Below, in pieces: positions 8,340-17,644 of a stretch of 64,000 nt of DNA. The stretch is taken from contig NZ_JACJSE010000016.1 in assembly GCF_014698045.1 (NCBI RefSeq), forward strand, positions 1-64,000. The letters are read 5' to 3'. The DNA comes from Aulosira sp. FACHB-615 (GTDB taxonomy: Bacteria; Cyanobacteriota; Cyanobacteriia; Cyanobacteriales; Nostocaceae). Below the pieces are notes generated by a model. That model searched no databases and was not told where the DNA came from. It worked only from the letters and a program-made list of their open reading frames with translations. The position numbers and the translations under genes were made by a program. Every line of letters starts with the position of its first letter. Position 1 is the first letter of the stretch.

Positions 8340-8822
8340 TTACTGATAATCATAACTAGTTGCAAGTAATTCCTCATAGTCTTGCTGAATCACTGACCAA
8401 TCTCCATAACCTTGCTCTACATAATCAAGATCCATGTCAATCTGATAAATAGCGCCTCTTAGTTTGTCACACGAGCTATGATCAAGAATTAAGTGATAGA
8501 GCGATCGCAATAATTTACTGTGTACAGGTTTGGCAAAACGACCATTATCAGGCAAAAGTCTGGGATAAATTTGACCCAATTTAGCAATTAATAATTTCAA
8601 GGATATGTCTAAATCTGGTTCGCCTGGAATCAAATACAGCAGGTGAATAACATCTAATGGATGTTTATCTGCACTGGTTGATAACTCAATCATCCAATTT
8701 TCAGGATGGTCATATTCTGTAATTAGTTTATCTGCCCAGTCAATTATTTCAACAAGGGAACAAAGATTTAACTCAAAAGCCATCCGCAAGTAATCAGCGT
8801 AGTGTTTTAAACTCGGTTGCAT
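8340..8822 (-). CDS. hypothetical protein, 160 aa
   Basis: I do not recognise this family. The protein is soluble and acidic at its C-terminus, without signal peptide or membrane segment. Notable stretches are ENWMIELSTSADKHPLDVIHLLYL near the middle and GYGDWSVIQQDYEELL near the end. The 3' third of this gene exists as a decayed second copy at 6755-7006. It is well conserved at the DNA level between the two copies, so the duplication is fairly recent or the copies have been corrected against each other. Confidence 0.75.
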   Translation of the reverse strand: MQPSLKHYADYLRMAFELNLCSLVEIIDWADKLITEYDHPENWMIELSTSADKHPLDVIHLLYLIPGEPDLDISLKLLIAKLGQIYPRLLPDNGRFAKPVHSKLLRSLYHLILDHSSCDKLRGAIYQIDMDLDYVEQGYGDWSVIQQDYEELLATSYDYQ

Positions 8823-9023
8823 GTGGAACTATTATGGGCATTTGGTAAATCAGCATAGATGCGATCGCTTCCAGCTTAAAATCAAATTATGGCAGCACAA
8901 CCGCGATCAGTTTCAGAACTCTGCAATTTGGGATAGAGTCGGCGATCGCTTCTCTGGGACAAAATTACGCAATTTTACTGTTGGTTGTTGTATTATATCT
9001 AAATTAGCAGTGGGGTAATTCTC

Positions 9024-10088
9024 GTGTCTAATAGAGAACCTTGGTTGGCTGTAAATTTCTCACAAATACTTCCAGGTTTAGGACAAATCTATTCTGGCGA
9101 TCGCAACAGAGGCTACATTATTATAGCTCTGTATTTTTTGTTATTTATTATTAGTTTTTGGCTAATTTTAGGAATTCCCGGCAATATTGTCCTGGGGTTA
9201 ATTTTATTATTATCTCAGTTTGTTTTAGCTATCTGGAATCTTTTCGATGCTTATCGTTGTGCGAAAAGCAAAAATTCTCCAGAATTTGAACTTATACGTA
9301 AAGAAAGTAAAGATCCGTGGTTAGCCACTTTTTTATCTCATCTATTTTTAGGCATTGGTTATTTCTATATCGGCAAATGGTTACTGGGCATATTAGCGAT
9401 TATTTTAATTCTTCTCTGTGCCGGTGTTTCGTTATTTTTATTGCCAATAGTTTATGCAGTGATTTCCTATTTCACGTATGTATTTTCGCCTGTTCATCGA
9501 GAAAATTCCAAGAATATGGCATTAATACTGGCCATATTCATCGCCATATCTGGTTTTTTAGATATTGGTTGGATAATCAGAACATACGGAGTAGAAGCCC
9601 GTTGGACTCCTTCAGGTGCGATGGAACCTACTCTACATGGTACTCCAAATCAATGGGAGGCTGATAAAATTCTGGTTGATAAGTTTAGTTATCGTTTTCA
9701 AACACCGCAACGTGGCGATATTATTGTCTTTTGGCCTACAGATGAACTACTAAAAGAACAATATCAAGATGCTTTTATTAAGCGGATAGTTGGGCTACCT
9801 GGGGAAAAAGTAGAACTTAAGAATGGACAAGTTTATATTAATAATCAAGTCTTAGTAGAAGACAGATATCTTCCGGCTAATCAACGTACTTTAATGGATG
9901 TTTGTACAGTAGGGAAACAATATTTAGCAAAGCCAGTTACTATTCCACCTGAATCATATTTAGTACTGGGTGATAACCGTAATTATAGTTACGATAGTCG
10001 TTGTTGGGGTGTAGTATCTCGCCATTTAATTATCGGGAAAGCTTATAAAAGATTTTACCCTCTGAATCGAGTGGGGGCTATTAAGTAA
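9024..10088 (+). CDS. signal peptidase I-like protein with N-terminal membrane module
   Basis: This 354-aa protein ends in a signal peptidase I domain, which cuts leader peptides from exported proteins. The catalytic Lys is K253 in IKRIVGLPGEK and the box E motif LGDNRNYSYDSR follows near 323. The nucleophile box reads TPSGAMEPTL, so the position normally held by Ser (SGSMEPT) is A199, with S197 two residues earlier. The first ~180 residues hold two related TM2-like repeats (PWLAVNFSQILPGLGQIYSGD and PWLATFLSHLFLGIGYFYIG). The start is GTG. It may be inactive, use S197, or belong to a variant subfamily. Confidence 0.85.
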   Translation: MSNREPWLAVNFSQILPGLGQIYSGDRNRGYIIIALYFLLFIISFWLILGIPGNIVLGLILLLSQFVLAIWNLFDAYRCAKSKNSPEFELIRKESKDPWLATFLSHLFLGIGYFYIGKWLLGILAIILILLCAGVSLFLLPIVYAVISYFTYVFSPVHRENSKNMALILAIFIAISGFLDIGWIIRTYGVEARWTPSGAMEPTLHGTPNQWEADKILVDKFSYRFQTPQRGDIIVFWPTDELLKEQYQDAFIKRIVGLPGEKVELKNGQVYINNQVLVEDRYLPANQRTLMDVCTVGKQYLAKPVTIPPESYLVLGDNRNYSYDSRCWGVVSRHLIIGKAYKRFYPLNRVGAIK

Positions 10089-10104
10089 ATCGGAAGTTTT
10101 TTAT

Positions 10105-10683
10105 CTATGAATTAACTTTTAACCAACTAAAAATATCTACTGCTTTTATCTGCCAATCACTTAACATATCAAGAACTAGTAAAATATCCGCATCATATTT
10201 CACTTCTGGCAATTTGTTCGGTTGAAATACCATGATTGATTTATCATTAGGGTCAATAAACCAACCTAATTTAGTCCCGTGGTTAATACAGAAAATAATT
10301 TTATTAATTACTCTGTTGGGTGATTGATCAGGTGATAAAATTTCAATAGTCCAATCTGGGTAGCTTTCAAATTTATTGGCAATTTCTCCGTTTTCATCGG
10401 TTGGGATACGTGACCATTCAAATACAGCAATGTCTGGAACTAAGGAACGACCACCAAATGTGCAGCGTAACTCGGTTAAGGCTAAAGCTTTTTGTTGAGG
10501 TTCACCAACCTGATTAATATTAGTTGATAACCGAGTTTGCAGAATACTATGTTTTCCTTGGGGCATTGATTTTTGGTAGATGCGTCCGTCAATATATTCA
10601 CTCGCTGGTTTAGTTTCTGGTAAGTTGAGAAATTCTTCTAGGGAAAGGTTGGAAGATATTTGAGTTGATAGCGACATCAGCAA
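10105..10683 (-). CDS. Uma2-family (DUF820) restriction endonuclease-like protein
   Basis: This is a 192-aa member of the Uma2/DUF820 family, which is greatly expanded in cyanobacteria and has a PD-(D/E)XK nuclease fold of unknown cellular role. The predicted catalytic Asp is in VPDIAVFEW, the Glu in WTIEILSPDQS, and the family's GTKLGWFIDPNDKS segment follows. It stands 32 bp downstream of a second, diverged Uma2 gene on the same strand. A Met two codons in is an alternative start. Confidence 0.9.
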   Translation of the reverse strand: MLMSLSTQISSNLSLEEFLNLPETKPASEYIDGRIYQKSMPQGKHSILQTRLSTNINQVGEPQQKALALTELRCTFGGRSLVPDIAVFEWSRIPTDENGEIANKFESYPDWTIEILSPDQSPNRVINKIIFCINHGTKLGWFIDPNDKSIMVFQPNKLPEVKYDADILLVLDMLSDWQIKAVDIFSWLKVNS

Positions 10684-10715
10684 TTACTCCCTGTCTAATT
10701 CCAAACCATGATTAA

Positions 10716-11321
10716 TCACAATAATTTTGCCAAAGCTAGGGTAAATCCTGGGACAACATCTTCACCATTCAAAATTGCTGTTTCTGGATATTGGGTAATG
10801 GAACCATCACGACGATAAACGAAAGCTTGCTGATTTTGACGGTCAATTAACCAGCCTAACTGCACACCATTGGCAATGTATTCTGCCATCTTCGCTTTGA
10901 GTTTTGGCAAGCTGTCATTTTTAGAACGAATTTCGATTACAAAGTCTGGTGCTAGGTTAATAAAGGCATCTTCTTGCTGATCCCAATTTTCTGGTAAGCG
11001 TCCTTTCGCAACGAAAGCAGCATCCGGTGATTTCACGGCTGTATTTGCTAATTTAAACCCTGTACTTGGCCCAAACACTTCGCCTAAATCTTGACTTTCT
11101 ACCCAAGCCAGCAAATACGCTCCTGCTTTAATTTCTCTATTTCCCGAAATTCCCCCAGTTGGTGGCATAGTTTCTATTGTTCCATCAGCGTTACGTTCAA
11201 ACCGCAGTTCTGGGTTTTGCGAACTCATCAGCATTAGTTCTTCATCAGTGACAGTGTACCAAGGCTGCACGGTTACTTTTTCGCTGTTCATTAAAGATGC
11301 TATGCCAAGCTGGGTGAACAC
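10716..11321 (-). CDS. Uma2-family (DUF820) restriction endonuclease-like protein
   Basis: The 201-aa protein is a second Uma2/DUF820 member. Family marks are SPDAAFV (metal-binding Asp), FVIEIRSKNDSL (Glu and Lys of the PD-(D/E)XK core) and GVQLGWLIDRQNQQAFVYR near the end. It is only distantly similar to its neighbour at 10105, so the pair is not a recent duplication. Both genes run on the minus strand and could share a transcript. No substrate is known for the family. Confidence 0.92.
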   Translation of the reverse strand: MFTQLGIASLMNSEKVTVQPWYTVTDEELMLMSSQNPELRFERNADGTIETMPPTGGISGNREIKAGAYLLAWVESQDLGEVFGPSTGFKLANTAVKSPDAAFVAKGRLPENWDQQEDAFINLAPDFVIEIRSKNDSLPKLKAKMAEYIANGVQLGWLIDRQNQQAFVYRRDGSITQYPETAILNGEDVVPGFTLALAKLL

Positions 11322-11375
11322 TTCAATTTTAAGCTTTTCCTCTGTGAACTATTCGCCTGGAGCGGTTTGTAAAAT

Positions 11376-11566
11376 AGGACTTACGCATCAAAACGAAAAA
11401 TCAAGGGTTTTGGCAAGGGTGTAGGGGTTCAGGGGTATAGGGGACTGGCGTGGGCGGGTTTCCCGACTTGAGCCAAGTGGCGTGTGTACTGATTCAAAAT
11501 CCTTACACCCCAAACCCTTTCACCCTTACACCCAATCTCCACAGATAATCTTTGTGCGTAAGCCCT
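11376..11566. repeat. MITE-like repeat, longer copy
   Basis: The copy begins AGGACTTACGCA and ends TGCGTAAGCCCT. It matches the copy at 52209 along both flanks but carries extra sequence in the middle (about 11440-11490), including GGGCGGGTTTCCCG. It lies between the Uma2 pair and prs, so it separates two minus-strand transcription units. Confidence 0.8.
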
Positions 11567-11650
11567 GTAAAATGCCCTAAAAATAAAAATTGAAGCACGA
11601 AGGAGAATTATTTCTCGACTTCGTACTTCAAAATTTAATGTTTATTTACG

Positions 11651-11679
11651 CCAGACTGTAACTTGAATAACAGTCTTTT
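11651..11679. terminator. hairpin downstream of prs
   Basis: The sequence AGACTGT ... ACAGTCT forms a 7-bp stem followed by seven T on the plus strand. Its T-run faces away from prs, so it would work poorly as a terminator for that gene. A second imperfect hairpin lies at 11591-11630. Either may contribute to ending prs transcription. Confidence 0.4.
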
Positions 11680-11684
11680 TTTGG

Positions 11685-12701
11685 CTAACGGAACATACTA
11701 CTTACAGAGGTGTCTTCGTGAATCCGCCAGATGGTTTCTCCTAAAAGATTTGCCACGGAAAGCACTACTAATTGCGGAAAGCGTTTGTCTTCTGGAAGGG
11801 GTATCGTGTTTGTGACGATGACTTCTTCAAACAAGCCGCTTGATAACCGTTCAATTGCTGGGGGGGAGAAAACTGCATGAGTAGCACAGGCATATACCTG
11901 ACGCGCTCCTTCTTCACGCAGCAATCTAGCGCCTTCGGCAATGGTGCCGCCTGTGTCGATCATGTCGTCTACCAACACGGCTGTTTTGCCTTTGACATCG
12001 CCGATGACGTTCAAGACTTCCGCTACATTATGGGCTTGACGGCGTTTATCAATAATGGCAAGAGGAGCATCATTGAGTTTTTTAGCAAATGCTCTCGCCC
12101 GTGCTACACCACCGACATCAGGAGAAACAACTACCAGGTCATGCAGTTGTTTGCTGGTCAGATAATCGAGTATGACTGGCGAACCGTAAACATGATCAAA
12201 GGGTATATCGAAGTAACCTTGAATTTGGGCGGCGTGTAAATCCATTGCCAGAACGCGGTCAGCACCTGCTTCGGTAATCAGGTTAGCAACCAGTTTGGCT
12301 GTGATTGACTCTCGTCCTGCGGTTTTGCGATCGGCGCGAGCGTAACCATAATATGGAAGAACTGCTGTTACCTGTCTGGCTGAAGCCCGACGACAGGCAT
12401 CAATCATAATCAGTAATTCCATTAAGTGATCGTTAACTGGTTGACAAGATGGCTGGATTAAATAGACATCACAACCTCGGATTGATTCTTGGATTTGAAC
12501 ATAAAGTTCTCCATCCGCGAATCGTTTGCGAATCATCGGCCCCAAGTCCATCCCCAGGTAACGAGCGACTTCTTGAGACAGTTGTATATTGGCAGAGCCA
12601 GAAAATAGCCGCAGGCGATGGTTGTCGGTTAGTCCTGTTGCAGCTGGCTGCACCTTAAAAGCGGCAGAACTGAGCACAGCAGATCCTCGAAGTGCATTCA
12701 T
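11685..12701 (-). CDS. prs: ribose-phosphate pyrophosphokinase
   Basis: The 338-aa enzyme makes phosphoribosyl pyrophosphate from ribose 5-phosphate and ATP, feeding purine, pyrimidine, histidine, tryptophan and NAD synthesis. It has the N-terminal FSGSANIQLSQEVARYLG start, the catalytic ADRKTAGRE loop, VVVSPDVGGVARARAFAK, and the PRPP-binding motif VLVDDMIDTGGTI. Length fits class I enzymes plus a ~25-residue N-terminal extension common in cyanobacteria. It is a single-gene unit. Confidence 0.97.
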   Translation of the reverse strand: MNALRGSAVLSSAAFKVQPAATGLTDNHRLRLFSGSANIQLSQEVARYLGMDLGPMIRKRFADGELYVQIQESIRGCDVYLIQPSCQPVNDHLMELLIMIDACRRASARQVTAVLPYYGYARADRKTAGRESITAKLVANLITEAGADRVLAMDLHAAQIQGYFDIPFDHVYGSPVILDYLTSKQLHDLVVVSPDVGGVARARAFAKKLNDAPLAIIDKRRQAHNVAEVLNVIGDVKGKTAVLVDDMIDTGGTIAEGARLLREEGARQVYACATHAVFSPPAIERLSSGLFEEVIVTNTIPLPEDKRFPQLVVLSVANLLGETIWRIHEDTSVSSMFR

Positions 12702-13542
12702 GGCGAGATTATCATTTAGGTAATTACCAGATTTAACCGGAATAGGCTAAATAAACATCTGTGAGCTTTATTTAAGCTTTCATACAAACTTTAAACATTT
12801 CTCAATAGAGCTACCATCAATCCATTTTTCAGTTTTTAGTGGTAAACAAACCATCGAATCCGTAACTGACATATAGTGTGTTAGTTAGCCCCTTAGTTGA
12901 GCTGTTCTCAACAACTCAAATTTCCTCTAGATTAGTCTGGCAGAGTAATAATTCTACCAACTGTATTGATTACTGAGACCAACTCTTTTCAGCTTAAGTG
13001 AAGTAGAACAGGAACTCAGACAGTAGAAATACCCAAAATTAAATTCTTCTGGGGTAGAAGAATATTTTATGATACCAGCTACAAAATTATAAACTGACAA
13101 ACTCTATTTTTGGATTATAAATTGGACAAAAATTTTCAAATCTGGAAAATTAGCCGGGAAACTAAAAAACCATGATTTTGCTTTTGGGGTGTTAGTCCGC
13201 AGCAGCATCAACTCCCATTGATGATTTCTCTGTTGCTATTTGGGCAATTTTTTCTGTGGTTTTGCTAATCTGAATGGGATTATTGCTTTTCTTAGGGTAG
13301 AATATCGCCGCAGGTATTTGTCGTGTAACTGACGTATGAAAATGAAAAATCCAAGGTGGGAGTGATGGGTTCGCAATTTGATGTGTATGAGGGTAAAAAA
13401 TTTAGGGGTGGAAGGTGCAAAATCCTCAAACTCTGACACTATCCCTCAAAGCGAAATTTTGAGTCAATTTTATGTATTGTGTCCTCCAGACTCAGCTTTG
13501 TGAGGGCGGTCTTATTGGTTATGATTAAATTTGAATTTATTT
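12702..13542. other. long intergenic region between prs and the kinase gene
   Basis: About 840 bp separate two divergently transcribed genes and should hold both promoters. At roughly 13324-13420 a heavily decayed MITE-like copy can be guessed (ACTGACGTATGAAAATGAAAAATCC is shortened here to its first part ACTGACGTATGAAAATGA). No conserved small gene or RNA was found. Confidence 0.4.
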
Positions 13543-15231
13543 ATGCAACCCCCAATTTCAATTGGTACTGTCTTACAAAACCGTTATCGGATCATTCAAA
13601 TCCTTGGACAAGGAGGATTTGGTAGAACTTATTTAGCCGAAGATCAGCGACGCTTTAATGAATTGTGTGCGATTAAAGAATTAATTCCGATCGCATCTGG
13701 GGCTGGTGCTTGGGAAAAAGCCCAAGAACTTTTTCAACGGGAAGCCACGATTTTATATCAGATTGAACACCCGCAAGTCCCGAAATTCCGGGAAAGATTT
13801 GAGCAAGACCACCGTTTATTTTTGGTGGAAGATTATGTGGCGGGGAAAACTTATCGCGCTTTATTAGCTGAGAAACAATCTGTAGGTCAAACTTTCAGCG
13901 AAGCAGATGTATTACAGTTGTTGCGATCGCTCTTGCCTGTATTAGACCACATTCATAGTCGTGGTATTATTCACCGTGATATTTCTCCTGAAAATATTAT
14001 TTTCCGAGATAGCGATCGCTTGCCAGTACTAATTGATTTTGGTGTCGTCAAAGAAATTGCCACGCGCTTGCAAACTCCTGATACTAATATCAATGTTACG
14101 AGTGTGGGTAAATTGGGTTACTCGCCCAGCGAACAAATGCAAACCGGACGCGCCTATCCCAGCAGTGATTTATATGCGTTAGCGGTGACAGCGATAGTTT
14201 TATTAACTGGTAAAGAACCATCTGAGTTGTTTGATGAAACACAACTTAGTTGGACTTGGCAAAGATTTGTCAGAGTAAGTCCGCAGTTGGCTCAGGTAAT
14301 TAATCGGATGTTACATCCTAGCCCTAGCGATCGCTATCAAAGTGCGGCTGAGGTAATTCAAGCATTACAATTTGTTGAACAATCAGGTGTAGCCACATCA
14401 CCACAAGTAACAAATGTGCAAACAATTGCAGTTGGTCGTCGTCCCGATGCAATTCCACCGCAGCCATCTAACCGACCAGACCCAGCAATTCCCCCCAGCC
14501 GTGCTAACTCGGTGTTAGATAACCCGTTAGCTTTGGGTGCAATTGGGAGTGCGGTAGTTATTTTAGCTGGTGTGGGTTCTTGGGCGCTGGTGAGTTCGAT
14601 TCGTAGTCAGTCTAATGGACAACCAGAAACAACACCACCTGCACCCCAGACTTTTCCTTCACCTGTAATTTCTGGTGGTACACCATTCGGAACAGCTACA
14701 CCCACTAATACAGAACCAAGCATTACTAGTAAGCGCCTGAGATTAGACGCATCAAACACCGCGACAGTTGAAAACTCGCTGAAAGCTGGTCAAGTTATGG
14801 AATATACCTTTTTTGGGCAAGCTGGGGCGAAGTTAACTACAGTATTAGAACAAGGTACAGGCATTACTTTGACTGTTCTAGCTCCGAATCGCCAAGTGCT
14901 TGATAGTAGCGCCCAACAAGTAAGCTCTTATACAGGAATATTGCCAAAAAACGGTAGATATGCTGTCCAGCTAATATTAGAGTCTGGAGTTAGTGAAAGT
15001 GATTATAATCTCAGGGTGGCGTTAGAAAATCCACTCCAACCAACACCAACACCAACACCAACACCAACCATAACGCCAACGTTTGCACCAACACCAACAG
15101 CAACACCAACGCTAACACCAACATTTCCGCCAGCGTTTACACCAACACCCACCACTCCCACAGACAGTAACAATAACCCGCCTGTGGATGGTACGCCTCA
15201 ACCAACGCCTGAAGTACAAAATACTCCTTGA
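13543..15231 (+). CDS. Ser/Thr protein kinase with outer sensor-like domain
   Basis: This is a 562-aa PknB-type eukaryotic-like kinase. The Gly-rich loop LGQGGFGRTYLAED is near residue 20, the ATP-binding Lys is K45 (CAIKEL), the catalytic loop HRDISPEN has D146, and the metal-binding DFG has D165. One membrane segment (about 329-351) follows a Pro-rich linker. Outside it lies a ~110-residue PPC-like beta domain and a low-complexity tail of Pro-Thr repeats encoded by ACACCA repeats. A TTG at 13531 is possible, but the ATG at 13543 fits the family better. Substrates unknown. Confidence 0.92.
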   Translation: MQPPISIGTVLQNRYRIIQILGQGGFGRTYLAEDQRRFNELCAIKELIPIASGAGAWEKAQELFQREATILYQIEHPQVPKFRERFEQDHRLFLVEDYVAGKTYRALLAEKQSVGQTFSEADVLQLLRSLLPVLDHIHSRGIIHRDISPENIIFRDSDRLPVLIDFGVVKEIATRLQTPDTNINVTSVGKLGYSPSEQMQTGRAYPSSDLYALAVTAIVLLTGKEPSELFDETQLSWTWQRFVRVSPQLAQVINRMLHPSPSDRYQSAAEVIQALQFVEQSGVATSPQVTNVQTIAVGRRPDAIPPQPSNRPDPAIPPSRANSVLDNPLALGAIGSAVVILAGVGSWALVSSIRSQSNGQPETTPPAPQTFPSPVISGGTPFGTATPTNTEPSITSKRLRLDASNTATVENSLKAGQVMEYTFFGQAGAKLTTVLEQGTGITLTVLAPNRQVLDSSAQQVSSYTGILPKNGRYAVQLILESGVSESDYNLRVALENPLQPTPTPTPTPTITPTFAPTPTATPTLTPTFPPAFTPTPTTPTDSNNNPPVDGTPQPTPEVQNTP

Positions 15232-15237
15232 GAAAAG

Positions 15238-15376
15238 GAGGCAGGGGGCAGGGGGCAGGGGGCAGGGGGCAGGGGGCAGGAGGTAGAAGAAAATTCTTAC
15301 CCTACTCAGCACTCAGCACTCAGCACTCAGCACTCAGTACTCAGCACTCAGCACTCAGTACTCAGCACTCAGCACT
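15238..15376. repeat. short tandem repeats (GGCAGGG and CTCAGCA units)
   Basis: Two heptamer arrays follow the kinase stop codon: GGCAGGG from about 15240 to 15281 and CTCAGCA, with some CTCAGTA, from 15304 to 15376. They are the short tandemly repeated repetitive sequences known from heterocystous cyanobacteria. They differ from CRISPR arrays in having no spacers. Confidence 0.9.
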
Positions 15377-15474
15377 TTTAAACTAGAAAGGAAGTTTCTC
15401 TGGTTGAGATTCCCTTGCAAAATTTCCTCATTTATAATGCTCTTGACTAGATTAGATATTTTGAAAGCAGATTG

Positions 15475-16152
15475 TTGAACACACTATTAATTACTGGAAC
15501 TGACACTGAAGCTGGCAAAACTGTTTTAACGACAGCATTAGCCGCTTATTGGCAAAAATATTATCCGCAGCGTCACTGGGGAATTATGAAGCCAATACAA
15601 TCGGGAATTGGCGATCGCGAGTGGTATCAAAATCTGTTTAAGCTAGAACAATCGCCAGAAGAAATTACACCTTTGTATTTTCAAGCGCCTCTAGCACCAC
15701 CCATCGCCGCCGCGAAAGAAAATCGCCCAGTTGATTTAGCTGTGGTGTGGAAAACATTATCTGAGTTGCGATCGCGCTATGAATTTTTGTTGGTAGAATC
15801 TGCTGGTGGTTTGGGTTCACCAGTCACTAACGAGTTAACGGTTGCTGATATTGCTGGCGAATGGCGTTTACCAACAGTCTTAGTAGTACCAGTCAGGCTA
15901 GGCGGAATATCTCAAGCTGTGGCGAATGTGGCTTTAGCTAGACAGTCACGGGTGAATCTCATCGGTATTGTACTGAATTGCATTCAACCGCGTACTGATG
16001 CAGAGATTACCGACTGGACACCAAAAGAAGTCATCGAATCATTTACACACATTCCAGTTTTGGGTTGCTTACCTTATTTTGAGAACCCAACAGATTTAGA
16101 TCAACTTGCCCAAGCTGCATCTAATTTAGATTTAGAAGCACTAAATCTTTAA
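15475..16152 (+). CDS. bioD: ATP-dependent dethiobiotin synthetase
   Basis: BioD closes the ureido ring of dethiobiotin from diaminopelargonate, CO2 and ATP in biotin synthesis. The 225-aa protein opens with NTLLITGTDTEAGKT (P-loop) and has MKPIQSG and ESAGGLGSP, the expected substrate and nucleotide motifs. There is no ATG; two TTG codons at 15472 and 15475 are the only sensible starts, and the second matches the usual N-terminus. The next gene begins 8 bp after its stop and probably shares the transcript. Confidence 0.93.
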   Translation: MNTLLITGTDTEAGKTVLTTALAAYWQKYYPQRHWGIMKPIQSGIGDREWYQNLFKLEQSPEEITPLYFQAPLAPPIAAAKENRPVDLAVVWKTLSELRSRYEFLLVESAGGLGSPVTNELTVADIAGEWRLPTVLVVPVRLGGISQAVANVALARQSRVNLIGIVLNCIQPRTDAEITDWTPKEVIESFTHIPVLGCLPYFENPTDLDQLAQAASNLDLEALNL

Positions 16153-16160
16153 GGAAAGCT

Positions 16161-17393
16161 TTGAATACATTTAATGCCGAACTCCGGCGAAACCTACTGA
16201 TTTTGTTTGCGGCAGGTTTGTTATTCTGGTCAAGCACTGCTGCTTTTTTACCGACGCTACCCTTATATATTCAAGATGTGGGTGGTAGTAAGCAAGAAAT
16301 TGGCATAGTTATGGGTGGCTTTGCCATTGGGTTGTTGCTGTTTCGTCCAATGCTGGGAAAACTTGCCGACCAGCGTGGGCGTAAACTGGTTTTATTGATT
16401 GGACTCACCGTAGCTGCGATCGCACCTTTTGGTTATTTAGTATTTACGTCCATTCCTATATTATTCTTCCTGCGGGTTTTTCATGGAATTAGCATTGCCG
16501 CATTTACCACTGGTTTCAGTGCTTTGGTGGCTGATTTAGCACCTGTGGCTATTCGTGGTGAAATTATTGGTTATATGAGTTTAACAGCACCCGTTGGTTT
16601 AGCCATTGGGCCAGCACTGGGAGGATATTTACAAGCGAGTTTTGGCTACTCACCTTTATTTTTGTTTACCGCCGTAGTTGCTGTAATTGGACTATTGTGT
16701 GCATCACAAGTCATCAATCCACCCGTCAACACACAACCACAATCAGAACGCCAAAATAGTAATTTTTGGCAAATCTTGGTGAGTCCCAGGGTGAGAATTC
16801 CGGCGTTGGTGATGTTACTGGTGGGTAGTTCTGTTGGTGCGGTGCATGTCTTTGTATCGTTATTTATTAAATCTACTGAGGTAAATTTTAATGGTGGTTG
16901 GTTTTTCACAGTTGCTGCCATTTCTAGTTTTACAATCAGGGTGTTTGCAGGTAAAGCCAGCGATCGCTTCGGTCGAGGTTTGTTCATTACCTTTGGAATT
17001 GCGGCTTATACCTTGGCTTGTGCATTACTATGGCAAGCTAATAGTACCAATGCTTTTTTAATCTCTGCGATCGCTGAAGGTTGCGGTGGTGGTACGATGA
17101 TTTCAATGATTGTCACGATGATGGCAGACCGTTCACTACCCCAAGAACGAGGTCAAGTTTTTGCAATTTGTATGGCTGGATTTGACTTAGGTATTGCGAT
17201 CGCTGCGCCTATATTTGGCTATCTCAGTGAGTTTTTCGGCTACCGTAATATGTTTGGTTATAGTGCAGTACTAACTTTTTTAGCACTACTAATTTTTCTC
17301 ACCTTATCTAATAAAAGTCTTACTGGTTCCTTACGCTTTGCGATCGGAAATGGTGAAGATGCCTTTTCTTTGAATAATGTTGACGTGAGTTAA
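16161..17393 (+). CDS. MFS transporter
   Basis: The 410-aa protein is a 12-helix major facilitator superfamily transporter. The loop 2-3 signature appears as GKLADQRGRK and the second-half equivalent as GKASDRFGRG. The start is TTG. It follows bioD by 8 bp, so a link to biotin or its precursors is possible but not shown by sequence; the drug/H+ antiporter-like N-terminal half fits export equally well. Substrate unassigned. Confidence 0.88.
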   Translation: MNTFNAELRRNLLILFAAGLLFWSSTAAFLPTLPLYIQDVGGSKQEIGIVMGGFAIGLLLFRPMLGKLADQRGRKLVLLIGLTVAAIAPFGYLVFTSIPILFFLRVFHGISIAAFTTGFSALVADLAPVAIRGEIIGYMSLTAPVGLAIGPALGGYLQASFGYSPLFLFTAVVAVIGLLCASQVINPPVNTQPQSERQNSNFWQILVSPRVRIPALVMLLVGSSVGAVHVFVSLFIKSTEVNFNGGWFFTVAAISSFTIRVFAGKASDRFGRGLFITFGIAAYTLACALLWQANSTNAFLISAIAEGCGGGTMISMIVTMMADRSLPQERGQVFAICMAGFDLGIAIAAPIFGYLSEFFGYRNMFGYSAVLTFLALLIFLTLSNKSLTGSLRFAIGNGEDAFSLNNVDVS

Positions 17394-17422
17394 ATATTCA
17401 GTCGTTGGCAAGATTGAATTTG

Positions 17423-17448
17423 TAGAGAGGTGAAATTTTGCCTCTCTA
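17423..17448. terminator. hairpin after the MFS gene
   Basis: An 8-bp perfect stem (TAGAGAGG with CCTCTCTA) lies 30 bp past the MFS stop codon. No T-run follows, so it is a weak terminator candidate only. Confidence 0.4.
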
Positions 17449-17551
17449 TAAATATGCAAAAAACTAAAATTCATATATCAATGTTTATTCAACCAAATTT
17501 ATAGTTCTTTCGACATGAAGATAATACAGATTTGTCCGCGTTTATCTGTCT

Positions 17552-17595
17552 TGAAAAGTTTTGCGCCGGGAAACCCGGACGCGCAAACTTTTCGC
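17552..17595. repeat. long GC-rich hairpin inside an interspersed repeat
   Basis: GAAAAGTTTTGCGC and GCGCAAACTTTTC flank an inner stem CGGG-AAA-CCCG, giving a strong hairpin. It sits within a wider repeat-like stretch (GTCCGCGTTTATCTG ... CCATCTGCGGTTAATTA) between two convergent genes, where it could stop transcription from both sides. Confidence 0.6.
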
Positions 17596-17644
17596 TGCGT
17601 CCATCTGCGGTTAATTATATTTTTTCTGTATCTTACTCAGTTAA

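Noticed and set aside
8821..9018. 65-aa open frame on the plus strand
   Set aside because: It lies in the promoter gap before the signal peptidase gene and contains HIP1 sites but no protein signal.
13236..13439. 67-aa open frame on the minus strand
   Set aside because: It covers a decayed MITE remnant and has no recognisable protein features.
15304..15376. possible CRISPR array
   Set aside because: Seven-base units with no spacers; a simple tandem repeat.
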